This document shows positions 53,635 to 64,000 of a stretch of 64,000 bases of DNA, one piece after another. Every line of letters begins with the position of its first letter. Position 1 is the stretch's first letter. A program made the translations under genes and the position numbers. Source of the stretch: Takakia lepidozioides (Eukaryota > Streptophyta > Takakiopsida > Takakiales > Takakiaceae); contig CM060731.1 in NCBI GenBank assembly GCA_030704615.1, positions 37,946,001-38,010,000 on the forward strand, in the 5' to 3' direction. The notes below the pieces were generated by a model. That model saw only the letters and a program-made list of their open reading frames with translations, had not been told where the DNA came from and did not search any database.

Positions 53635-54174
53635 TGTAGTGTGAAAAGAAGGGGCGTGAATCCCCTTCTGGTTAATCCTAAATCTGTACTCCTCCTACTC
53701 GTCCCTATTGAAGTATCAGGGCAAAGGAAAGGAGCGTTCTCTTTTCTGTCCAACCATCGTCATGAGGCTATATGGGTTTTTCCTTCAGGTTCGTTCGTGA
53801 TCAGAGTTTGCGGAATCCTCATCCACGCCGCAGCGGAAGAGAAGACATGGATGGGAGTCTTTGGTTTGTTCTTGCCCTCGGTTCTTCTTCTATGCAACAA
53901 CCTGGCCCTATGCTCACTGCGCCAACAGTGTTGGCGTGATCTTTTATGTGATGCAAGCAGCCCAATGGCAGCGGTGAATACGACCCTTAATGTGAACCCC
54001 CTTGAGCAGTGACATGTCGAAAATCCCTTTTTGTAATGGTGACAAAGATTTAGAGGGAGACAGCTCAGATCTTCATAAACTGCAGGGGCACTGGTTTCCT
54101 TCAGGATTCATGCTTTCTTCATCTCAGTCTCCCCAAGTTGGCCATCCCCCCATCAACCCTTTTTGCTGAGCAGC

Positions 54175-54212
<38 letters not shown>

Positions 54213-55876
54213 CCTTTTCTCATCCGTTTCTCTATCTCTGTCTATGTCTACATGCTCCTTACTTCTTCACATACAACCCATCTATCACGTAATGCAAATG
54301 CACACTCCGCCAGGCATCCAGTGCAGCCAGCCATGAAGTCATCCTTGGTCTCACAAGGCAAAACCATCCCTTTCATCAGTCTCTCTATCTCTCTCTCTCT
54401 CTTCTCTCCGTCAATACTCAACCCTTCACACTACCCCTTTCTTTTAAAAGATCCCATTTCCCAAAACAGCTCTCATCCCTTCTTCAGATTCAACCTGAAT
54501 ACCCCAACATCTCTCTTTTCCTTTCAACAAAAGGGCTTAAGTCGTTCATATCCTGATACAATGCTGAAATCACACCTTATCCCTTTTGTGTTTTCATACA
54601 GTTCCAGCTAACCCTCAGTTATCTCTCCAAGCAAACAAGCTATATCTACATTGGGTCCAGTGTATCACTACCCCCCCCCGCAGCATTGTGTGCAGGTTTA
54701 CAACACTGAAACAAGAACGAGAATGAAGACAACAGTGACCATTCTGTTTTCTGTGACAACAGTCTCTCTCTCTCTCTCTTCACTCATTTTTCTTACTGAC
54801 ACTACGACGGCAGGTGTATCCATTCCTTCCATGTTCTGGTTTGAAGTCCAGAGTCTCCATTCCATTTCCAAAAACCTTTCCTCTATCACATGTCTCCACC
54901 CTTTCCTTTCAACAACCAGGGCAGTCCTAAATCTACCAAAAGCGATTTCTAAGTCCGCCAAAAGAAGAAGCCCACAGTCTACCAACTTATATGTTTTTAT
55001 CCTCCAGTGAAGCGGTGGGTCAGCCTTCCAAGATGGCACCTCACCATCGCCTGTCAGCAGCCACCACAACCTTTTCTCCTTGTCTTGATTCCAGAGTTTA
55101 TCATGCCATGATGTCTCCTCATCATCCTATGGAGCATCCTGTGGTTTGCCAACTAAATTGCTCTATTCTTCTATGCATGTAGCTCTTTAAGAACTGAAAT
55201 GGACCTATAGCAAGAAGACAAAAAGGCAGCTAGAAGCCTGATTTACAGATAACCTGTGTTGCCATCCAGCCAGCACTCCACATGCCTTATCGCCTCCATT
55301 GATTGTGCTCAGATTCTCTTCCTTGTGCTTCTGGCAGGTGGCCGTTCTCCTTGCTTGCTCATCTGCCCATAACTGTCATCTTCAAGACAGTGGCGGCAGC
55401 GATGGTGCGCCGCTCTCCTTACATGCTCCTATCTCCATGAATTGATCATCACAACGAGAAAGACGGCACCGCTTCCCTTTACACAGAATACCAAGCAGAG
55501 GCACTTAATGCTGCCCTCTAAACCAAGCGAAGTCCCACAGCGCAGGTACAACCTCTCAACACAGACTGCCCTGTCAACACCACAGCTCGCGGCAGCTGCT
55601 ACGAATCGCCCGTCACCTTCTTCTTCGTTCTTCCTTCCTCGCGGATTTTAGGTTGAGCATCAGTGACGAAAACGTTCATCGCATGGATGAAAAATGCATG
55701 GTCACGACTTAGCCATTTTTATTTTGGCAACGCATGAGTACAGTATGCCCACAAAATTACCTGTATGGAGGGATATATCCCCCTTGCAGTTGGTATGAGG
55801 GCCCTCCCATTATAGTGATGCAGGGTCTTAACGGTGAAGCCAAAATGTAATGTCACTCCCCTGCATTCACACTACA
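53635..55876. mobile_element. TIR DNA transposon, non-autonomous, 2242 bp
   Basis: Plus strand begins TGTAGTGTGAAAAGAAGGGG and ends CCCCTGCATTCACACTACA; the first 11 bp are perfectly inverted and similarity continues (AGGGG, GTG). It is flanked by TTAC on both sides and interrupts the gag-PR frame cleanly. There is no duplicated LTR inside and no transposase that I can recognise, so it is probably a non-autonomous DNA transposon; the 4-bp duplication does not fit hAT (8), Mutator (9), CACTA (3), Harbinger (3) or mariner (TA). The interior is low-copy-looking DNA with a CT microsatellite (54177-54210) and may include captured host sequence. Confidence 0.8.
54177..54210 (+). repeat. (CT)n microsatellite
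   Basis: A run of about 17 CT units inside the TIR transposon; shorter CT tracts occur near 54380-54400 and 54763-54780. Confidence 0.9.
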
Positions 55877-57139
55877 TTACTTCTGGTACAACACATGGCC
55901 TAACCATGCGAGCTGCCACCACTGGCCCCTCATTTAGAGGAGCTCTCATCTCATTCTGGTGTCTGATCTAGAATGGACAGGCTGCCTTGCGATGTCCTGG
56001 CTGATTACAATAGTAACACAGTTCTTCCCCATTAGGTCCTCGCCCTTGGTCTGTTCTGGGATTGTTTCTGTAATCCTGATTCCTTGGCTGGTAATTCCCC
56101 CTTGGATTACCCTGATAGTTGCCTCTGGAATTTCCTTGGTAATTCCCTCTTGAATTACCTCTCCCTTCCATGCCATTGTTATAACCACCAGGCCTACCAT
56201 AGTGGTCCTGATCATTGTTTCTTCTTGGTTGGGGCTGCACTTGATGCACCTTTACTTGCCTAGGTTATCTAGCTGCTGTCCTTCTGTTGTAGTAACAATT
56301 CTTAGTAGAATGGTTATCCATTTTACAGATAGTACAATGTTTCTCCTTCATGTGGCATTCAGTGGTGGTATGGCCTTCATTCTGGCATTTTGCACCAAAC
56401 ATCCTTCCTCCAATGTGTTGCAGCCTCTGTGGCATACTTCTTCAAGATTTCTTCTAATCTTTTCTCATAGTTATCCTTCTTCAACTTTTCCTTTATCTTA
56501 CTCTTCCTTTTCAGCTCTTGCTCTTCTTCCTCATCTGACTCATCCTCAGAGTCCTCATCATCCATTTTCTCTCTCCTGAGCATTCCCAATTGCTCAATTC
56601 TGTTCGCTGTTTCAAATGCCTCCTCCACTGTATTATGGGGTAACATATCCACTTTCTTTTGCAACTTTGGTCTTAGTCCACTCACAAACCAAGTCTTCTG
56701 TAACCCTGGTGCTGGTACAGCAACCAGCTTTTTCATCATCAATTCCATCTTTTCCATATACTCCTCAACAGTTTCATGCTTCTTTTGCTTTAACTGTTGT
56801 AAACTTCCATACACTTCATCCTCAGTTTTACTTGTCCTGAACCTATTTCGAAATGTTGTATTCAAGCCATTCCAGGTTAGGAAATGATTATCAGGGAATC
56901 TTGCATACCATTCACTTGCTTTCTTTATAAGTGAACAAGGGAACAGTCTCATCTTGGCATCATCGCCATTCTCATTGTTCACAATACACATGTGCTCAAA
57001 TTGGCTAATGTGTACATCAGGATTCCATTTTCATGAATATATTGGAAAAGGTGGTTTTGCCCGTGTTGGTTGTAACGCCATCTGTGGCCCTACCTTCTGC
57101 CCACTAACAGGTGCCGGCCCCCTTGCTGGTGCTGGTCCT
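55877..57139 (-). pseudogene. family A gag, minus strand
   Basis: From the right: linker and gag core (HMCIVNNENGDDAKMRLF, SEWYARFPDNHFLTW, LRPKLQKKVDML), the Glu/Lys-rich tail, a CCHC-like site (57-56.3 kb, CTICKMDNHS), the NYQGN stretch and the second knuckle (CYYCNQPGHRKAAC). The frame 56991 to 56377 is open; a stop and small indels follow. Cut at 55877 by the TIR transposon and at 57139 by the compact retrotransposon. Confidence 0.88.
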
Positions 57140-58267
57140 TGTCGCGCGGCTTTTACTCACCCATCCCTTCGCTATCCGAGGCGGAAACTCCAAGATAGAA
57201 GAGTTGGAAATCTCTAAGTACTCAGCCCGCGCAGAACAATCAGTCATGACCTACAGCTAGTGTATCATGGGGGTGTTTCCTATTTGTTTTCCTTTCCGCA
57301 TTCATCTTAGCTACCTTACCATTGATAATTAAGTATCAGTTTGCTTCATCAATCTATCGGTTTCCTTCACTCTTTCATTCAATCCACAGCTTCACTCAGA
57401 TCTCTCTACACAGTGTGATTGTATCGTATAAGTATCAGATTATGATTTATCAGGTATCAGGCCGAAGCCATTGTGTCTCTAATCTGCTCTACAATATCAC
57501 TACAGCTTTGCATATAACAAGCATCTACTAATCCTCTTTCCTCCTTCATCGTGCTCTCCATCCTTTGCTTCCGATCTCCGCTCCCGCCTGACTAAGAAGT
57601 CCTCCTGGAATAATGATCCCCCTCAATTCCCCGTTTTTCCCTTTATCTTCCTATCCGTAGTTCTAACCGTTTCCCTCACTAACCGTCGTCTGTGAACTAA
57701 CATGTTCCCTTCGCAGGTGTTGTTCCCCACAGTCGTTCCCTGTCCTACTCTTCGTTCCCTATGATCGTGACAGCTGTGTCAAGCTGTGACTGGCTGTGTG
57801 AAACTGTGACGGGCTGTGACTGGCTGTGCGACTGTGTTTGGCTGTGTCGGGCTGTGACTGCTGATGCTGTGGGCTGTGCTGGTGTGTGCTGTGACGACTG
57901 TGACGGGCTGTGGCTGTGTCGGCTGTGTCGGCTGTGTCTGCTGTGTGTGGTGTCTGCTGTGACGGGCTGTGTGGCTGTGACGTGTCGGGCTGTGTTGGCT
58001 GTGTTGGCTGTGACGACTGTGACTGGCTGTGTGGCTGTGTTGGCTGTGACTGGCTGTGTTGCTGTGCCGGGCTGTGTCGACTGTGTAACCCCCTTCTACA
58101 GTGCGCTGCTGTCACCCCTAAGGCTCCTGTTGGTCTCAGTCTGTGCAAAAATTAAGGGTACCCTACAGATCCCGTATAAGTGTCTAAGTCCCCTACAGTC
58201 TGTGCAAAAATTAAGGGTACCCTACAGATCCCGTATAAGTGTCTAAGTCCCCTACAGTCCTCTAACA
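57140..58267 (-). repeat. 3' LTR of the compact element, 1128 bp
   Basis: Termini as other family A LTRs. Carries a 59-bp tandem duplication (58137-58195 and 58196-58254) and an array at about 57765-58090. The 5-bp flank is GTCCT. Confidence 0.9.
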
Positions 58268-58270
58268 TTA

Positions 58271-58283
58271 CCCCTTCCCCCTC
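58271..58283 (-). other. polypurine tract of the compact element
   Basis: Minus strand GAGGGGGAAGGGG, 3 nt before the LTR. The stem-loop is at 58303-58290. Confidence 0.8.
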
Positions 58284-58304
58284 AAAAAGCCGTGTCCTCA
58301 CGGT

Positions 58305-59338
58305 TTACTGTTTCCGAGTAGCAAACCTTTGTGAGTGAGCACCTTGTTGACGTTGAGAGTTTCGTGGCGGACTGTGTACGAGCCCGAGGTCTGTCTCTGG
58401 TTGACGGAGATGGTTGATCACTACCTGGATAATTGAGGCCCTCTGGAGGCTGATATCGAGGTAACCTTTCCGGCATAAGAGACCCCCGTCGCTTCTTTTC
58501 TGCCATCTGAATTGCATAGTCTTCTCCCATGTCAAAAGAATTATGTGAAGAAACAGTTGTATCAGAATCCTCATCATCTCTCAGATGTTTTAATTTTTGA
58601 ACCTTTTGTGGAATCATCTGGGGCATACAATGCTGTCCTACCATGTCTGGAAGTTTGCATTTTACAACTTGGTGTAACCGCTGAACAGCAAAATTGGTGT
58701 AGACACTGAGCTCCTTGTCTGTCCAGGTGAGTGGGTACAATTACCAAGTGCAAGTACTTCTATGCCACATGTCCCTTATAGAAAATGTCATCAAGTCCGA
58801 ATTTCTGTGTTGACAAATGGTTGCAGGCTGCTTGAAACCATGAACGAATTTGAGAATCCTTTTGCATCATAACTTTTGGGTCATATAGGTACATATGAGG
58901 TGGCACCGAAGGTAATACCCAATGATCTCCACTGGAGTAACTTTGAAAGCGTGTTTGCATCTTTTGTTGCTCAATGTGGTAACGTACCAGAAAACAAGCA
59001 GCGTAGTATAGCCCGCACCCCATGACAATACTTGCTATCTCCTTGGTCTTGGTATAAATGAGTCCATGTACAACCTGGAAAGCAACCAATTCCCTCAACA
59101 TGGTACCTGCCTCGTGCCAGTATTGTGCAAAGTGATGATCTTCAATATGTCGATTGTTTGGAAGAACTTTAGTCCTAGTTGCCACTGGCAGCCAAATACG
59201 CATGATTTGGTAGTAATGTGCGAATGACTGCGGAGGACTAAATTCTTTCCAAGCCAAATCCAACATGATGGGAATTTGGTTGAAGGGCATAAGCATAGCC
59301 CTGCTGTACTCCCTTGCAGCTGGAGTTTTAGGTGGGTC
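58305..59338 (-). pseudogene. ORF3 C-terminal third in the compact element
   Basis: The minus-strand frame (59416 to 58760) enters ORF3 at PPKTPAAREYSRA, then PFNQIPIMLDLAWKEF, RIWLPVATRTKVLPN, VMGCGLYYAACFLVRYH and GDHWVLPSVPPHMYLYD without a break; a frameshift near 58750 precedes the tail. It ends at TAA (58307-58305). The upstream junction with ORF0 at 59338 is not in frame with ORF0. The C-terminal domain is unusually clean for this window. Confidence 0.85.
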
Positions 59339-59928
59339 ATATAACCATATGGCAAACAAGTCTGAAAAGCTGTTCTTGGTGTGAGTTTGATCCACAAAAT
59401 ATCCTTTGGAATCCAATTCTTTACCAGTACAAGCTCTTCATGCATATGAGTATAAACATTCACCTTTCTTTCTTCCCAGCCTTCAAACTCTACTCGTTTA
59501 ATGGATAGCAATGCTATCACATAAACCAATGTTGGTAACCAACGTGCTCTTCCTCTACAGGCTACCTGATAAATCTTTATCACTCCTTTCTCCAGACCCC
59601 ATTCTGGATCAGCATCATGCACTCGTTTAAGAATATTTTCTTTACAACCGTCTGGCAATTCCAAGAACCTTTGAAAGAATCGTTTGGACAATCTTAATTC
59701 CTTCGTTCCACAGGGAATTTGATTCACTTCAAATTCTTTAATGGTCCAACCACCATGATCCCACCAGATGCCTGTCACATCTGGTTGTTCATGTCCCAGG
59801 TCCCCAGTATGGTCGCCAAATGTCGCGCGGCTTTTACTCACCCATCCCTTCGCTATCCGAGGCGGAAACTCCAAGATAGAAGAGTTGGAAATCTCTAAGT
59901 ACTCAGCCCGCGCAGAACAATCAGTCAT
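59339..59928 (-). CDS. ORF0, best preserved copy
   Basis: The ATG at 59928 is inside the LTR. The frame crosses the LTR end (59821) and the PBS without interruption and continues GIWWDHGGW, FLELPDGCKENIL, DADPEWGLEKGV, GRARWLPTLVYVIALLSIKRV, KVNVYTHMHEELVLVKNW and LPYGYM, about 195 codons, before running into foreign codons from ORF3. The normal C-terminus (AKGALKLERNPSIYERYYRR in other copies) is lost. The protein is acidic-aromatic with no domain I recognise and no membrane segment. Confidence 0.65.
59801..59818 (-). other. primer-binding site of the compact element
   Basis: Minus strand TGGCGACCATACTGGGGA, 2 nt from the LTR end at 59821. Confidence 0.8.
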
Positions 59929-60926
59929 GACCTACAGCTAGTGTATCATGGGGGTGTTTTCCTATTTGTTTCCTTTCCGCATTCATCTTAGCTACCTTAC
60001 CATTGATAATTAAGTATCAGTTTGCTTCATCAATCTATCGGTTTCCTTCACTCTTTCATTCAATCCACAGCTTCACTCAGATCTCTCTACACAGTGTGAT
60101 TGTATCGTATAAGTATCAGATTATGATTTATCAGGTATCAGGCCGAAGCCATTGTGTCTCTAATCTGCTCTACAATATCACTACAGCTTTGCATATAACA
60201 AGCATCTACTAATCCTCTTTCCTCCTTCATCGTGCTCTCCATCCTTTGCTTCCGATCTCCGCTCCCGCCTGACTAAGAAGTCCTCCTGGAATAATGATCC
60301 CCCTCAATTCCCCGTTTTTCCCTTTATCTTCCTATCCGTAGTTCTAACCGTTTCCCTCACTAACCGTCGTCTGTGAACTAACATGTTCCCTTCAGGTGTT
60401 GTTCCCCACAGTCGTTCCCTGTCCTACTCTTCGTTCCCTATGATCGTGACAGCTGTGTCAAGCTGTGACTGGCTGTGTGAACTGTGACGGCTGTGACTGG
60501 CTGTGCGACTGTGTTTGGCTGTGTCGGGCTGTGACTGGCTGTGTGGCTGTGCCGGCTGTGTCGGCTGTGTCTGCTGCTGTGACGACTGTGACGGCTGTGA
60601 TGGGCTGTGTCGGGCTGTGTTGGGTGCTGCTGTGACGACTGTGACTGGCTGTGTGGCTGTGTTGGCTGTGATTGGCTGTTACTGGCTGTGTGGCTGTGTT
60701 GGCTGTGACTGGCTGTGTGGCTATGCCGGGCTGTGTCGACTGTGTAACCCCCTTCTACAGTGCGCTGTTGTCACCCCTAAGGCTCCTGTTGGTCTCAGTC
60801 TGTGCAAAAATTAAGGGTACCCTACAGATCCCGTATAAGTGTCTAAGTCCCCTACAGTCTGTGCAAAAATTAAGGGTACCCTACAGATCCCGTATAAGTG
60901 TCTAAGTCCCCTACAGTCCTCTAACA
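59821..60926 (-). repeat. 5' LTR of the compact element, 1106 bp
   Basis: Carries the same 59-bp duplication (60796-60854 and 60855-60913) as its partner. It differs from the partner mainly by indels in the array (60440-60745). The flank at 60927 is GTCCT. Confidence 0.9.
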
Positions 60927-61106
60927 GTCCTTGAGGACCTGTTGTAGTTGTGGTGGAACTTCCACCAAGTGCTGGCCCTGAGCACTCCCTGCTACTGGCC
61001 CCACTATATTCACAGTATTCCCAGCTCCAGTTGCACTACTTCCCACACTCCCTGTCCCCCCAAAGCCAGATCCAGGCTACCCGCCTGATCCCCCTGAGCC
61101 GACACC
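60927..61106 (-). pseudogene. gag linker fragment between two insertions
   Basis: Continuation of the gag at 55877-57139 on the minus strand: the Gly/Ser/Thr-rich linker (GSAQGPALGGSST-like, NTVNIVGPVAGS-like). It ends at the LTR at 61107. Confidence 0.85.
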
Positions 61107-62216
61107 TGTCGAGCGGCTTTTACTCACCCATCCCTTCGCTATCTGAGGTGGGAACTCCAAGATAGAAGAGTTGGAAATCTCTAAGCACTCAGCCCGCTCA
61201 GAACAATCAGTCATGACCTACAGCTAGTGTATCATGGGGGTGTTTCCTATTTGTACTCCTTCCCACATTCATGTTAGCGAGTTACCTTATTATCTGCAAT
61301 TAAGTATCAGTTTGCTTCAGAATTCTATCAAGTTCCATCCATTCATTCCACAGCTTCACTGAGGTCTCTCTACACAGTGTGAGTATGAAGTATGTATCAG
61401 ATTAATATCTATCAAGTATCAGGCTGAAGCCATGGTGTCTCTACATTACAATTCTACAGCTTGCATTCATCAAGTAACAACAGATCGTCACTTCTCCTAC
61501 TGCGTGCTCTTCATCTTTCCATTCAGAGATGTGCTCTCCCCTCTATTTCCCAGCCTTGATGTAAGAAGTCCCCCACCCAGAAGTGATCTCCAGACGTCCC
61601 CGCTCTTCGCTTTTTCTACCTACAAGCTGTTCTAACCGCTTTCCTAACTAACCGTCATCCATGTAGTACACGTTCCTTTTTCAGATGTCGTTCCCCCACC
61701 GTCGTTCCCTGCCAATGATAACCGTTCTCCAGTTGTGCCGAGCTGTGACTGGCTGTATCAGGCTGTATCGGGCTATGACTGGCTGTGTTGGGCTGTGTCG
61801 ACTGTGCAAAGCTGTGACGGCTGTGTGTCGACTGTGAGCTGTGTTGGGCTGTGTCGGACTGTGACGGACTGTGTTGGCTATGCGAAGCTGTGATGGGCTA
61901 TGTCGGCTGTGTCGGTTGTGTTGAACTGTGACGGGTTGTGTTGGCTGTGCGAGCTTGTGACGGGCTATGTCGGCTGTGTTGGCTGTGTTGGACTGTGACG
62001 GGCTGTGACGGCTGTGTCGGCTGTGTTGGACTGTGACGGCTGTGACGGGTTGTGTTGACTGTGACTGGCTGTGTTGGACTGTGACGAGTTGTGTATCTCC
62101 CCCCTAAAGCCTGTTGCTGTCCCCCCCTAAGGCTCTGTTGGTCTCAGTCTGTATAAAAATAAGGGTACCCCACAGATCCCGTAAAAAGCGGCTAAGTCCC
62201 AAGCAGCCCTCTAACA
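61107..62216 (-). repeat. family A 3' LTR, 1110 bp
   Basis: Minus strand TGTTAGAGGGCTGC to GCTCGACA. Long array (about 61730-62095). GGGTGAGT is present near the end. It has no 59-bp duplication, so it belongs to a different lineage from the compact element. Confidence 0.9.
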
Positions 62217-62254
62217 TTTACCTTCCCCTCTCAAAAAGCCGTGTTGTCCACGGT

Positions 62255-64000
62255 TTACTGTTTGGGATTAGCAAACCTTTGTGAGCGAGCACCTTCTGAC
62301 GTTGAGAGTCTCGTGAAGGACTCCGTGTGCGAGCCCCGTGTCCTGTCACTGGTTGAGGGAGATGATTGAGCACTACCTGGAAATGTCAGTCCCTCCTTTG
62401 GCTGATATCGAGGTAATCGCTCAGGCATAGGAGACCCCCGTCGCTTCTTCTCTACCATCTGAATTGCATAGTCCTCTGCCATGTCAAAAGAGTCCGCTGA
62501 AGAAACAGTACTATCGAAATCCTCGTCCCCCTGAGGGTTGTTTTAACGGTCGAACTCTACGGAATTCTCTGGGGCAATACAATGTTGTCCCACCATGTCT
62601 GGAAGTTTAAACTGCAAAACTTGCTATAAGCGCTGAATGGCGAAATTGGTGAAGACCCTGAACTCTTTGTCCGAAAGGTAAGTGGTGTGCCAATGACTTG
62701 TGAATTGTGCAAGTATTTCCATGCCTCATTGTCTTTAAAGAAAATAGTCAGGTCCAAATTACTGTGTTGACAAATTGTTCAGGCCGCATGAAACCATGAA
62801 CGAATTTGAGAATCCTTTTGCATCATTAACTTTTTGCTTCATATAGGTACATATGAGGTGGCACTGCAGGTAAGATCCAATGATCCCCACGGGAATAACT
62901 CAGAAAAGCGCGATTGCATCTTCTGTTGCTCAATGTGATAACGTGCCAGAAAAAAAGCAGCGTAGTGCAGCCCATGACCATACTTGCTAACTCCTTGGTC
63001 TTGGTATAAATGAATCCATGTACAACTTGGAAGGCAATTAATTCCTTCAACATGGTACTTGCCCTCATGCAGTACCTTGCAAAGTGATGATCCTCAATTG
63101 GTCGATTGTTCGGAAGACCTTAGTCCTAGTTTGCCACTGGCAGCCAATGCGCACATGATCTGGTAGTAATGTGCTAACGACTGCGGAGGACTAAATTCCT
63201 TCCAAGCCAAATCCAACACATGGGAATTTGGTTTTGAAGGGGCATAATCATAGCCCGACTGTACTCCCGTGCAGCAGGAGTTTTAGGTGGGTTAAAAGCA
63301 GCATCCCCCCATACCTCAAGCTGTGGCGGCTGTGGTGTGGCTGTAGTAACAACAAGGTCAGCTACTGTCACAGTCACTTGTTGTGGTATTGGTATCACTT
63401 GCTCTTATACCACTGGCATCTCCTGCACCCCCTGCGAAGAAGACTGAAAAGCTAAAGTTCTGGCTTGTAAATATGAAGCCATCAGCTTGCTCTCAGGTAT
63501 AAAGACTCTTTGTCAATATTTGATGTCAGGTCCTCACCTAAGTCTGCAGGCCATCTACACTCCTCTTGTAGCTCCGCTATCCTACTATAGACATTGTCTA
63601 TAGTAGTTGTGGCAATGTTCTGCACCTGCAGCCTGAGTTCATTTATCTCGCCTTGGGTGAGCTTCCGTGGTGCTTTGCCTTCCACCGGCCCTTGCGCTAA
63701 CAAGGCTTGCAAAGGTGGTTATCCACCAAGTTGCGTGTGGCACCCCTGAGAGTCTGCTCCTTTGTGAGCCTGTACACATCTATCTGCTGTTGTAAAGCCT
63801 CCATGCGCTTCGCATGAGGTTCAACCAAACTCGCATAGGCAGCAGCCAGATTATTGGCTTCCTTCCAAGCCTTGTTAGCCACAGAGAGTTCATTCTCTTT
63901 ACCATGACCGTTTGTTGCAATTCCAGGATGTACCTCTCTTGGTCAGCTTCAACCTGTCTGTATTGCTTGAAAGTATTCTCATTGCAAGAGATTGTATTCT
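62255..64000 (-). pseudogene. ORF3, partial and heavily frameshifted
   Basis: Minus strand from the window edge: coiled coil (ANKAWKEANNLAAAYASLVEP), QGEINELRLQVQNIATTTIDN, the Pro/Thr linker, PPKTPAAREYSRAMIMP, the VMGC segment, LPAVPPHMYLYEAK and the Ser/Arg tail ending NPKQ and TAA (62257-62255). About ten one-base indels. The stem-loop (62253-62239) and polypurine tract (about 62232-62221) follow. Confidence 0.85.

Larger units (their letters stand above)
57140..60926 (-). mobile_element. compact deleted family A element, 3787 bp, with TSD
   Basis: Two near-identical LTRs (57140-58267 and 59821-60926), PBS, ORF0, then directly the C-terminal third of ORF3, stem-loop and polypurine tract. 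Gag, PR, RT, RNase H, integrase and most of ORF3 are absent. It is flanked by GTCCT on both sides (57135-57139 and 60927-60931) and splits a gag frame. Both LTRs share the same internal 59-bp duplication. Intact ends, the target duplication and near-identical LTRs show that it moved, using proteins supplied in trans, and recently. Confidence 0.9.
50365..61106 (-). mobile_element. family A element inserted in family B, with later insertions
   Basis: Minus-strand order from the right: gag (61106 to 60927), a nested element, gag (57139 to 55877), a nested TIR element, PR (53634 to 52506), RT and RNase H (52505 to 51017), then a partial LTR (51016 to 50365). Integrase, array, ORF3, polypurine tract and the U3 half of the LTR were lost at one junction (51016/51017, about 3 bp shared, CGG). 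The LTR end lies inside the family B ORF3; the 5-bp flank is ATCTT. Its 5' LTR must lie beyond the element that starts at 61107. Confidence 0.8.
61107..64000 (-). mobile_element. family A element, 3' end only
   Basis: Minus strand: ORF3, polypurine tract and 3' LTR, inserted in the gag linker. The rest lies beyond the right edge. The expected target duplication is ACACC (61102-61106). Confidence 0.85.

Noticed and set aside
54138-54611. 157-codon ORF with a long Leu-Ser run
   Set aside because: The run comes from the CT microsatellite; no other protein feature supports it.
53635-55876. The 2242-bp insert as an LTR element because it begins TG and ends CA
   Set aside because: No direct terminal repeat, PBS or polypurine tract; the ends are inverted, not direct.
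1-64000. tRNA or rRNA genes
   Set aside because: No cloverleaf or rRNA sequence was recognised; the tRNA-like matches are primer-binding sites only.

Overview
The window is a block of plant nuclear DNA made almost entirely of LTR retrotransposons stacked inside each other. A land plant is indicated by three things: Ty1/copia and Ty3/gypsy polyproteins of plant type, a PBS in the main family that fits tRNA-Arg, and a short intron-bearing gene fragment at 9.0-9.6 kb that looks like a plastid-targeted TPR-like protein. No host gene is complete. The species cannot be named from this sequence.

Layout. 1-3673 (minus): a Ty1/copia element (5' LTR, gag-PR-IN-RT) running off the left edge, inserted into an older plus-strand copia gag (3674-4388). 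4389-10335: low-copy DNA with an imperfect tandem repeat (7.0-8.1 kb) and the gene fragment. 10.3-14.0 kb: a mosaic of a plus-strand Ty3 RT, a minus-strand Ty3 gag, a 478-bp host-like segment, a minus-strand LTR and a minisatellite. 14004-29970: plus-strand copies of one Ty3 family ('family A'), scrambled by inversions at 23.2-26.9 kb. 29976-41533: an essentially full-length family A element with 5-bp target duplications (AAGAG), inserted into an older family A element whose integrase lies to its left and whose third ORF and 3' LTR lie to its right (41534-45763). 46611-50364 (minus): the 3' part of a divergent element ('family B'). 50365-61106 (minus): a family A element inserted in family B and itself hit by three later insertions: a TIR transposon (53635-55876, TSD TTAC), a compact deleted family A element (57140-60926, TSD GTCCT), and a third family A element from 61107 past the right edge.

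Family A plan, rebuilt by comparing copies: LTR (TG...CA, about 0.83-1.1 kb, with a CACAGCC-type array in its 5' half), PBS, an extra ORF0 that starts inside the LTR and reads through the PBS, gag with two or three zinc knuckles, PR, RT, RNase H, integrase without a chromodomain, a second CACAGCC-type array, a spacer, then a roughly 1000-codon ORF3 in the position of env, a small stem-loop, the polypurine tract and the 3' LTR. The extra ORF before gag, the tRNA-Arg type PBS and the tandem repeats resemble the Tat/Ogre branch.

The strongest candidates for something undescribed are ORF3, which is not env-like (no visible membrane segments) and is also present in family B with the same domain order; a covarying stem-loop between the ORF3 stop codon and the polypurine tract in both families; and a near-invariant consensus splice donor about 21 nt before the LTR end that could produce a spliced ORF3 message. 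Many reading frames are broken by single-base indels, which may be decay or uncorrected sequencing error.
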